DNA from: JAHEFT01 sp964443145 | GTDB taxonomy: Bacteria > Pseudomonadota > Gammaproteobacteria > Xanthomonadales > SZUA-36 | Length of the DNA stretch: 10,150 nt | Assembly: GCA_964443145.1 (NCBI GenBank) | Contig: CAYUBS010000106.1 | Coordinates: 1-10,150 of the forward strand | Direction: 5' to 3' | In this document: positions 1 through 6,161 of the stretch, in pieces | Layout: the number at the start of each line of letters is the position of its first letter | Position numbering within the stretch: position 1 is the stretch's first letter | Program-made: the position numbers and the translations under genes | The notes under the pieces: generated by a model | The model's database searches: none | What the model saw: the letters and a program-made list of their open reading frames with translations, nothing else | Told to the model about the DNA's origin: nothing

Positions 1-5
1 CGTTG

Positions 6-34
6 GTCAGGCCGGAGTAATACCCCGGCCTGAC
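6..34. terminator. Hairpin at left edge, possible terminator of the upstream unit
   Basis: A perfect 10-bp inverted repeat, GTCAGGCCGG (6-15) and CCGGCCTGAC (25-34), is separated by a 9-base loop. The stem is GC-rich and would be very stable in RNA. Neither strand has a T-run right after the stem, so it is not a textbook intrinsic terminator. It lies between glnS and whatever precedes the window, so the likeliest role is transcript end or 3'-end protection for the upstream gene. The assignment is inference; only the repeat is seen. Confidence 0.4.
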
Positions 35-132
35 CCGGATTGCGACAGCTCTTATAGTCAGGCTCGGCTTTGTTGGCGGAGTGAGGTAGAATTCAGCGTT
101 TACACAGGCTGCTAGCCGCCAGGAATACCCAC

Positions 133-1830
133 ATGAGCAGTGAAAGCGCGATTACGCCCACCCATTTCATCCGGAACTTCATCATCAAGGATCTGGAAAG
201 CGGTAAACACGATCATATCGTGACCCGTTTTCCACCTGAGCCCAATGGCCATCTGCACATCGGGCACGCCAAGTCGATCTGCCTTAATTTTGGTGTGGCG
301 ACTGAATTCGGTGGGCGCACGAATTTACGCTTCGATGATACGAATCCGCTCAAGGAGAATGAGGACTTCATGCTGGCCATCATGGAGGATGTGCGCTGGT
401 TGGGATTCGAGCCGGATGGGGTATTCCACGCTTCGGATTATTTCCAGCAGCTTTATGACTACGCTGTGCACCTGATCAATACCGGTAAGGCCTATGTTGA
501 GGAACTCAGTGCAGAAGAGACGCGCAACTACAGGGGCACTCTGACGGAGCCCGGACGCGAGAGTCCTTTTCGTGACCGGCCTACCGAAGAAAACCTCGAC
601 CTGTTCGAACGGATGAAAGCGGGTGAGTTCGAAGACGGCACGCTGGCCTTGCGCGCAAAGATTGACATGGCCTCGCCAAATATCAATATGCGCGACCCGG
701 TGATTTACCGCATCCGTAACGCGTCGCACCATCGTACCGGCGATGAATGGCACATTTACCCGATGTACGACTGGGCCCATGGTATCTCCGATGCCATTGA
801 GGGAATTACGCACTCCCTGTGCACTCTGGAATTTGAAGACCATCGGCCCCTGTACGAGTGGTTTCTGGAAAATATTCCGGCCCCCAGTTATCCACGCCAG
901 ATCGAGTTTGCCCGCGGTAACCTGGATTACACGGTGATGAGTAAACGCCGCCTGCGTGAACTGGTTGAGGAAGAACGGGTCAATGGCTGGGACGATCCTC
1001 GTATGCCTACGCTGTCGGGTCTGCGGCGCCGCGGTTTCACACCCGAAAGCATCCGTGCGTTCTGGACCGAGATGGGTATCTCCAAGTCCGACAGCATCAT
1101 TTCAATGGGCGTGCTTGAAAACGCCGTGCGTAATGACCTTAACGTCAGGGCGCCGCGGACCATGGCGGTGCTTGATCCGCTAAAAGTCGTTCTGACCAAT
1201 TTCCCGGAAGGCGAGACAGAATGGCTGCAGGCCGCTGTGCACCCCCAGAACGAAGAAATGGGCAGCAGGCAGGTCGCGCTGACACGGGAGATCTGGATAG
1301 AACGGGGCGACTTCATGGAAGAGCCCCCGCGTAAGTTTTTCCGCCTGAAACCGGGCGGTGAGGTACGACTGCGCAATGCTTTCATCGTGCAATGTACCAA
1401 TGTCATCAAGAATGAGCAGGGCGAGGTCGTTGAACTTCACTGCACCTTTGACCCGGATACCCGCAGCGGAATGCCGGGCTCATCGCGCAAAGTGAAAGGC
1501 ACCATCCACTGGGTTTCGGCAGAGCACGGACAGCCCGTTGAGATTCGTCTCTGCGACCGGCTGTTTACAGTTCCGAACCCGCTGGGTGAGAAGGACCGGG
1601 ACTATCGTGATTTCCTGAACCCTCACTCACTGGACGTGATTAAGAGCGCCATCGTCGAACCGGCCGTGGCCGAGGGTGCGGCGGGTGATTTCTACCAGTT
1701 TGAGCGTACCGGTTACTTCTGCCATGACAATGTCGACTCCAGGCCCGGCAGGCCCGTGCTGAACCGGGTCGTTACTTTGCGCGACTCCTGGGCAAGGATT
1801 GAAAAAGAGATGGCCCAGAACAGACGCTAG
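133..1830 (+). CDS. glnS: Glutaminyl-tRNA synthetase (GlnRS)
   Basis: This cytoplasmic class I aminoacyl-tRNA synthetase charges tRNA-Gln with glutamine using ATP (EC 6.1.1.18). The 565-residue product is close to the 554 residues of E. coli GlnRS and matches it along its whole length as I recall that sequence. The class I HIGH motif is at residues 42-45 (PPEPNGHLHIGH), and the KMSKS loop appears as VMSKR at 268-272, the form usual in GlnRS. The segments RFDDTNP, GITHSLCTLEF and WDDPRMPT are diagnostic of GlnRS rather than bacterial GluRS. The C-terminal half carries the two beta-barrel anticodon-binding domains, including RKVKGTIHWVS. The ATG has an AGGA ribosome binding site 8 bases upstream (121-124). 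A TAGAAT at 87-92 may be a -10 element, but I see no convincing -35. The gene looks intact and monocistronic, with a hairpin after its stop. Confidence 0.98.
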   Translation: MSSESAITPTHFIRNFIIKDLESGKHDHIVTRFPPEPNGHLHIGHAKSICLNFGVATEFGGRTNLRFDDTNPLKENEDFMLAIMEDVRWLGFEPDGVFHASDYFQQLYDYAVHLINTGKAYVEELSAEETRNYRGTLTEPGRESPFRDRPTEENLDLFERMKAGEFEDGTLALRAKIDMASPNINMRDPVIYRIRNASHHRTGDEWHIYPMYDWAHGISDAIEGITHSLCTLEFEDHRPLYEWFLENIPAPSYPRQIEFARGNLDYTVMSKRRLRELVEEERVNGWDDPRMPTLSGLRRRGFTPESIRAFWTEMGISKSDSIISMGVLENAVRNDLNVRAPRTMAVLDPLKVVLTNFPEGETEWLQAAVHPQNEEMGSRQVALTREIWIERGDFMEEPPRKFFRLKPGGEVRLRNAFIVQCTNVIKNEQGEVVELHCTFDPDTRSGMPGSSRKVKGTIHWVSAEHGQPVEIRLCDRLFTVPNPLGEKDRDYRDFLNPHSLDVIKSAIVEPAVAEGAAGDFYQFERTGYFCHDNVDSRPGRPVLNRVVTLRDSWARIEKEMAQNRR

Positions 1831-1837
1831 TGAGGGA

Positions 1838-1858
1838 GCCGGCCATGCCGGTGATTTT
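1838..1858 (+). terminator. Probable weak intrinsic terminator of glnS
   Basis: Starting 7 bases after the glnS TAG, CCGGC (1839-1843) and GCCGG (1847-1851) form a 5-bp GC stem with a CAT loop, extendable by a G-T pair. A TTTT run follows at 1855-1858. Position and composition fit a Rho-independent terminator, but stem and T-run are both short, so read-through into lemA is plausible. Confidence 0.45.
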
Positions 1859-1899
1859 CAAGTCATGACTAACGTCACCCTCGCGACTGCCGGTGAATT

Positions 1900-1908
1900 T
1901 GCTACACT
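1900..1908 (+). promoter_or_regulatory. Extended -10 promoter for the lemA-M48 unit
   Basis: TGCTACACT is an extended -10 element (TGn followed by TACACT, a 4/6 match to TATAAT). It would start transcription near 1915, leaving a leader of about 24 bases before the lemA ATG. No good -35 is visible at 16-18 bases upstream, which is typical of extended -10 promoters. A second candidate -10, TAGTAT at 1915-1920, is less well placed. Confidence 0.4.
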
Positions 1909-1938
1909 TTTACGTAGTATTCACTTGGGAGACGCATA

Positions 1939-2520
1939 ATGGGCTGGACCATCCTGATTATTCTTGTCGGCGCTGTTCTATTCGCCATTTCGATTTATAA
2001 CCGCCTGGTTGCCGGGCGTAACCGCTTCAAAAACGCGTTCGCACAGATTGATGTGCAGCTGACACGGCGCCACGACCTGATTCCAAACCTGGTCGAGACA
2101 GCCAAGGGTTATATGAAACATGAGCGTGAGACCCTCGAAGGCGTCATAAACGCACGCAATACGGCTGTTTCCGGCTTGAAGGCGGCAGCCGCAGATCCTT
2201 CAGATCCCGAGGCGATGAAGAACCTTGCCTCAGCTGAGCAGGGCCTGTCCGGCGCCCTCGGTCGGCTGTTCGCGCTGTCTGAGGCCTATCCTGACCTCAA
2301 GGCCAATGAAAACATGATGCAGTTGTCCGAGGAGTTGACCACGACCGAGAACAAGGTCTCCTTCTCCCGCCAGGCCTATAACGATACGGTTATGACCTAC
2401 AACACCCTGCGCGAATCGTTTCCAAACAACTTTTTCGCCGGCTGGTTCAGCTTCAAGCCAGCGGAACTGCTGGAGATCGAGGACGAAGCCAAGCGTGAAG
2501 TGCCCAAGGTCAGCTTCTAA
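1939..2520 (+). CDS. LemA family membrane protein
   Basis: LemA proteins are small bacterial membrane proteins whose biochemical role is poorly defined. They have one N-terminal membrane segment and a helical bundle. The 193-residue product fits the family length. Residues 3-20 are a hydrophobic segment without a cleavage site, followed by the conserved block with NRLVAGRNRFKNAFAQID and VQLTRRHDLIPNLVETAKGY. The second conserved block near the C-terminus (TTTENKVSFSRQAYND, then YNTLRESFPNN) is also typical. An ATG with GGGAG at 1927-1931, 7 bases upstream, sets the start. The M48 metalloprotease gene begins 20 bases after the stop on the same strand, so the two are very likely co-transcribed. 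LemA next to an M48/HtpX-like protease is a recurring pairing in Proteobacteria, which suggests a scaffold or partner role in envelope protein quality control; that role is inference. Confidence 0.93.
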   Translation: MGWTILIILVGAVLFAISIYNRLVAGRNRFKNAFAQIDVQLTRRHDLIPNLVETAKGYMKHERETLEGVINARNTAVSGLKAAAADPSDPEAMKNLASAEQGLSGALGRLFALSEAYPDLKANENMMQLSEELTTTENKVSFSRQAYNDTVMTYNTLRESFPNNFFAGWFSFKPAELLEIEDEAKREVPKVSF

Positions 2521-2540
2521 GTGCTGGCTTAGGCGCAGTC

Positions 2541-4475
2541 TTGAATTTCTTCGAGCACCAGGACCACGCACGCAGGCAGACCCGCTGGCTGATCTTCGCC
2601 TTTATCCTTGCGGTGCTGGCCATCGTTGCTGCGATCGACCTGATCCTGCTGGTGGCGTTGGGTGTGACCGGCTATGAGCCTGGCGAAGCTCCACTCCCGC
2701 TGGCTGATCTGATCATGGCCAACGCACCGTTACTGCTTGGCGGGACGGCGGCGAGCATCGCTGTGATCGGGCTCGCCAGCCTGTTCAAAACGGCCAGCCT
2801 GCGTTCCGGTGGCGGCCAGGTTGCCCGGCAACTGGGCGGTACTCTGGTTGAATCCGATACGCGTGATGCAAATCGGCGCCGTTTGCGCAATGTCGTCGAG
2901 GAGATTGCGCTGGCTTCCGGTGTTCCGGTTCCGGAGATTTACGTGCTGGAGCAGGAGTCCGGGATCAATGCTTTCGCGGCCGGGTTTACGCCGGCAGATG
3001 CTGCGGTCGCGGTGACCCGGGGCGCCCTTGAAAAGCTCGACCGTAACGAGTTACAAGGCGTGATTGCACACGAGTTCAGCCACATACTGAACGGTGATAT
3101 GCGCATCAATATTCGCCTGATGGGAACCCTGTTCGGCATCCTGTTACTGGCGCTTATCGGTCGCAGAGTGCTGATTCACTCGCACCTGGCGGGGCGCAGC
3201 CGGGACAAGAACGGCGCAGTTGTACTGGCGCTGGCATTCGGATTGATGGCCGTGGGCTACGTGGGGCTGTTTTTCGGCCGCTGGATCAAGGCGGCGGTAT
3301 CCCGGCAGCGTGAGTACCTGGCCGATGCATCTGCCGTGCAGTTCACCCGTGACCCGGGTGGCATCGGTGGGGCATTGAAGAAGATTGCGGTCTACAGCGA
3401 TGCTTCCTATTTAACGGCCGACAGTGAAGAAATCAGCCATATGCTGTTTGGTAATGGCCGGAAAATGATGATGTTTTCTACTCACCCTGCTATTAACGAC
3501 CGCATCAGTCGGGTTGAACCAAATTTCCAGCCCGAAGAGCTTGAGCGTCTTGCCGAGAAAATCCAGCGTGATCAACTCAGGGCGCGTGAGGAAGCCAAGC
3601 GAGAGGTGACGGAGGCGTCCGGGCCGAAACCAGGTATGTTTGATGCGGGCGGGATCATCGACCAGATTGGCAAGCCTGACTGGGACCGCATGCTGATGGC
3701 CGCTGCGATCGCTGCAACCATTCCGGAAAACATCGCCCAGGCAGCTCATTCAACGGAGTGGGCGCCGGAAGTTCTGTTTTACACCTTGCTGGATGCGGAC
3801 CAGGAGATTCGTGAGCTGCAACTCCTTGCCGTTGCGCAAAAGATGGGGGCCGACAGCGAAGCCCAGGTTCGCTCACTGGTGCAGGCCGGCGGGCTGGCGA
3901 CGCCTGAGCAACGTTTGCCGTTGCTGGAAGTGGCTTTTCCCGCGTTGAAGCGCCGGCCGGCTGATTTTGTGACGCGGGTGCTTGATACCGTCAAGGCATT
4001 GATCGACGCGGATGGCAGAATCGACGTTTTTGAATACCTGCTGGCGCGGGTCATTACCATGTACCTGTGGGAATCACACAACCCTCACCAGGTCAGGCTC
4101 AGCGGGCACAAAACTCTGTCCGGCTGCCGTAAAGATGCTCTGCTGGTGCTGGCCGTGCTGGCGCGCCATGGTAACCAGGACACGGAATCCGTTAGTGCGG
4201 CCTTTGGCGCCGGCCTGACCGGCCTGGGCCTTGATTCCGAAACGCAGATTCCGGATTCAGGCGATTGGGTTAGCGGGCTGGATAGCGCTTTGCCGAAACT
4301 GGACCGTCTGAAATCGGCGGAGAAAGAAAAACTGGTGGCTGCGATGACCGAAGTGGTGCTGCATGATGGCCGCCTGGATGCGACCGAGCTCGAGCTACTG
4401 CGGGTAACCTGCGATCTGATCCACGTGCCGCTGCCTTTGCTTACTGCGCCGCCGCAAACTTCTCTGCAATCATGA
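2541..4475 (+). CDS. Membrane M48 family zinc metalloprotease with TerB-like C-terminal region
   Basis: This is a predicted inner-membrane zinc endopeptidase related to HtpX. The catalytic site is HEFSH at residues 177-181, with Glu258 in QREYLADA as likely third zinc ligand. The STHP-NDRI segment at 313-322 is also characteristic of M48. Hydrophobic segments lie near 17-41, 63-83, 194-212 and 225-246. HtpX is about 290 residues; this protein has 644 because of a long, mostly helical tail from about 370 onward. That tail carries two DGRhDxxE motifs (491-498 and 609-616) resembling the acidic signature of TerB/DjlA-type domains. The start is TTG: no ATG or GTG is available in frame, and NFFEHQDHARRQT is the usual family N-terminus. 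The ribosome binding site is weak (AGG at 2531-2533). The gene follows lemA by 20 bases, and its 3' end overlaps the convergent GMC gene by 35 bp. Envelope protein turnover is the inferred role; its substrate is unknown. Confidence 0.92.
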   Translation: MNFFEHQDHARRQTRWLIFAFILAVLAIVAAIDLILLVALGVTGYEPGEAPLPLADLIMANAPLLLGGTAASIAVIGLASLFKTASLRSGGGQVARQLGGTLVESDTRDANRRRLRNVVEEIALASGVPVPEIYVLEQESGINAFAAGFTPADAAVAVTRGALEKLDRNELQGVIAHEFSHILNGDMRINIRLMGTLFGILLLALIGRRVLIHSHLAGRSRDKNGAVVLALAFGLMAVGYVGLFFGRWIKAAVSRQREYLADASAVQFTRDPGGIGGALKKIAVYSDASYLTADSEEISHMLFGNGRKMMMFSTHPAINDRISRVEPNFQPEELERLAEKIQRDQLRAREEAKREVTEASGPKPGMFDAGGIIDQIGKPDWDRMLMAAAIAATIPENIAQAAHSTEWAPEVLFYTLLDADQEIRELQLLAVAQKMGADSEAQVRSLVQAGGLATPEQRLPLLEVAFPALKRRPADFVTRVLDTVKALIDADGRIDVFEYLLARVITMYLWESHNPHQVRLSGHKTLSGCRKDALLVLAVLARHGNQDTESVSAAFGAGLTGLGLDSETQIPDSGDWVSGLDSALPKLDRLKSAEKEKLVAAMTEVVLHDGRLDATELELLRVTCDLIHVPLPLLTAPPQTSLQS

Positions 4476-6003
4476 TGGTTGGCGCGTTGGTATTTCCGGA
4501 TACCAGCGTAGGCATTACAGAGGCATCAACCACGGATAGGCCGTCCAGTCCGTGAACATTCAACCCCGGGTTTACGACTGCCTGGTCGTCTACACCCATT
4601 TTGCAGGTGCCGATGGGGTGGTAGATGCTTTCCGCTTTGTTGCGGATAAACTCCAGCAGTGCGTCGTCTGATTGCACGGTTGGGCCGGGGAACATTTCTT
4701 CGCCGGCATATGGGCTGAAGAGATCCTGGGCGAAGATTTCACGCGAGAGTTTCACACATTCCAACATCATGGTGCGGTCGTATTCATCACTCAGGTAATT
4801 GGGCTGCATCGCCGGTGCGATCATCGGGTCAGCAGATTTCAGCGTGAGTTCACCGCGGCTTTTTGGCCTCAGAGCACAGGCGTGGATGGTCATGCCATGG
4901 CCGGGCAGGATGTTGCGGCCATGATCATCGAGAAAAGCGGGCACAAAGTGCATCTGGATGTCGGGGCGGTCATCGGTGGCGTGACGGCTGACCACAAACC
5001 CGCCGGCCTCCGCGATGTTGGAACTGCCCGGGCCTTTCCTGCCAAACAGGTATCTCAAGCCGACGGTGAATTCATTCAGCTGGTCGTAGGTGACGGGCTC
5101 ATTGCAATGCACCAGGGTGCAGACATCCAGGTGATCCTGCAGATTCAGGCCAACGCCTGGCAGATCAAGCTGGACTTCAATTTCATGTGAGCGAAGGTGA
5201 TCGGCCGGTCCGATGCCGGAGAGCATCAATAATTGCGGTGAATTGATGGCACCACCTGCCAGGATGATCCGGCCGGCATGCGCCGTCAGGCTTTTCCCTT
5301 TGCGTCGGTAGGCAACACCGGTAGCTCGTTGCCCATCCAGAATGACCCGCTTAACCTGTGAATGTGTACTCACAGTCAGGTTTGGTCGCTTGAGCACCCC
5401 GTGCAGATATCCGACGGCCGAACTGCAGCGTTTCCCGTTACGCTGGGTGACCTGGTAATAGTCGAAGCCCCTCTGGTGGGGGCCGTTAAAATCATCTGTT
5501 CTCGGGTGCCCGGCCTGGACCGCAGCATCAATGAATACAGCAGAAAGAGGATTGGTGTGGCGCAGGTTCTGTACGCTCAGCGGGCCACCCGTACCGTGGT
5601 ATTCGCTGGCTCCGTTTTGCTGATCCTCCGCCTTGATAAAGTACGGCAGAACATCAGAAGAGCCCCAGCCTGCGGCCCCTTCGGTTTGCCAGGAGTCATA
5701 GTCTTTGCGGTGTCCGCGGCAATAACACATCGCGTTGATTGAGCTGGATCCGCCCAGCACTTTGCCACGCGGCCAGTACATGCGCCGGCCGTTCATTTCC
5801 GGCTCGGGCTCTGTTTCGTAAGACCAGTTAATCCGGTCCAGTTCAATGAGTTTGGCCAGCCCGGCCGGCATGTGGATAAAAGGATGCCAGTCCCGGCCAC
5901 CCGCCTCCAGGAGAAGTACGCGATTGTTCGGGTTTTCGCTGAGCCTGCCTGCCAGCACACAACCCGCCGAACCGGCGCCGACAATGATGTAATCAAATTC
6001 CAT
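4441..6003 (-). CDS. GMC family FAD-dependent oxidoreductase (choline/alcohol dehydrogenase-like)
   Basis: GMC enzymes oxidise alcohols with FAD. This 520-residue protein resembles the choline dehydrogenase/AlkJ-type alcohol dehydrogenase branch. Numbered from Met at 6003, the dinucleotide-binding motif VGAGSAG is at 8-14 and LLLEAGG follows. GMC signature 1 (PRGKVLGGSSSINA) is at about 78-91 and signature 2 (GGAINSPQLLMLSGIG) at about 250-265. The catalytic His is H462 in YHPIGTCKMG, and the partner Asn lies in GNTNAP (504-508). The frame is open upstream to an ATG at 6111, but GMC proteins begin just before the FAD motif, and the longer form would cover the promoters, so 6003 is preferred. 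No ribosome binding site sits at normal distance; an AGGAG lies 19 bases upstream. Without betB, betI or a transporter beside it, choline is not supported as substrate. 'GMC alcohol dehydrogenase of unknown substrate' is the safe call. Confidence 0.93.
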   Translation of the reverse strand: MEFDYIIVGAGSAGCVLAGRLSENPNNRVLLLEAGGRDWHPFIHMPAGLAKLIELDRINWSYETEPEPEMNGRRMYWPRGKVLGGSSSINAMCYCRGHRKDYDSWQTEGAAGWGSSDVLPYFIKAEDQQNGASEYHGTGGPLSVQNLRHTNPLSAVFIDAAVQAGHPRTDDFNGPHQRGFDYYQVTQRNGKRCSSAVGYLHGVLKRPNLTVSTHSQVKRVILDGQRATGVAYRRKGKSLTAHAGRIILAGGAINSPQLLMLSGIGPADHLRSHEIEVQLDLPGVGLNLQDHLDVCTLVHCNEPVTYDQLNEFTVGLRYLFGRKGPGSSNIAEAGGFVVSRHATDDRPDIQMHFVPAFLDDHGRNILPGHGMTIHACALRPKSRGELTLKSADPMIAPAMQPNYLSDEYDRTMMLECVKLSREIFAQDLFSPYAGEEMFPGPTVQSDDALLEFIRNKAESIYHPIGTCKMGVDDQAVVNPGLNVHGLDGLSVVDASVMPTLVSGNTNAPTIMIAEKFAAAQ

Positions 6004-6084
6004 ACGACTGCGTATTGAGGGTCTCCTAGCATGATATCCCATAGCCGGGCCTGCACAAGTGCCAAATGGCGGCGGCAGCATGAA

Positions 6085-6111
6085 ATTATCCAGCTGCCTG
6101 ACTTTGGTCAA
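6085..6111 (-). promoter_or_regulatory. Candidate promoter of the GMC oxidoreductase gene
   Basis: Read on the minus strand, TTGACC (6111-6106) is a 5/6 match to the -35 consensus and GATAAT (6090-6085) a 5/6 match to the -10. The spacer is 15 bases, somewhat short. Transcription would start near 6078 and run about 75 bases before the ATG at 6003. Its -35 lies inside the spacer of the opposing RND promoter. Confidence 0.45.
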
Positions 6112-6124
6112 GACGCGTTATAAT
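6098..6124 (+). promoter_or_regulatory. Candidate promoter of the RND-adaptor unit
   Basis: A perfect TATAAT -10 lies at 6119-6124, with CTGACT (4/6 to TTGACA) at 6098-6103 after a 15-base spacer. The predicted start near 6131 leaves about 30 bases before the TTG start of the RND gene. The strong -10 is clear; the -35 and its spacing are weaker, so an activator may be needed. Confidence 0.5.
6099..6110. promoter_or_regulatory. Small palindrome TGAC-tttg-GTCA, possible operator
   Basis: A perfect 4+4 inverted repeat with a 4-base spacer lies between the two divergent promoters and overlaps both -35 elements. A repressor bound there could block both GMC and RND transcription. The repeat is short enough to occur by chance and no regulator gene is in the window. 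Confidence 0.25.
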
Positions 6125-6161
6125 TTGCGGCTTCCTCTGGAAATAAACTGGGCCTGGAACT

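Noticed and set aside
325..843. Open frame of 172 codons antisense to glnS
   Set aside because: It lies fully within glnS, shows no motif or ribosome binding site worth noting, and is a by-product of the glnS reading frame.
1862..1869. Perfect 8-base palindrome GTCATGAC between glnS and lemA as an operator
   Set aside because: It is too short to be significant alone, lies about 30 bases upstream of the likely -10 without a repeated copy, and no regulator is nearby.
4672..5190. Open frame of 172 codons on the plus strand inside the GMC gene
   Set aside because: It lies wholly antisense to a well-supported gene, has no recognisable domain, and is explained by GC-biased codon use in the real frame.
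4441..6003. Assignment of the GMC enzyme as choline dehydrogenase BetA
   Set aside because: The family motifs fit many GMC alcohol dehydrogenases, and no betaine aldehyde dehydrogenase, BetI regulator or choline transporter is adjacent.
6004..6111. N-terminal extension of the GMC oxidoreductase by 36 residues, from an ATG at 6111
   Set aside because: GMC proteins begin only a few residues before the FAD-binding GAGSAG motif. The extension has no family resemblance and would place the start codon upstream of the candidate promoter for the gene.
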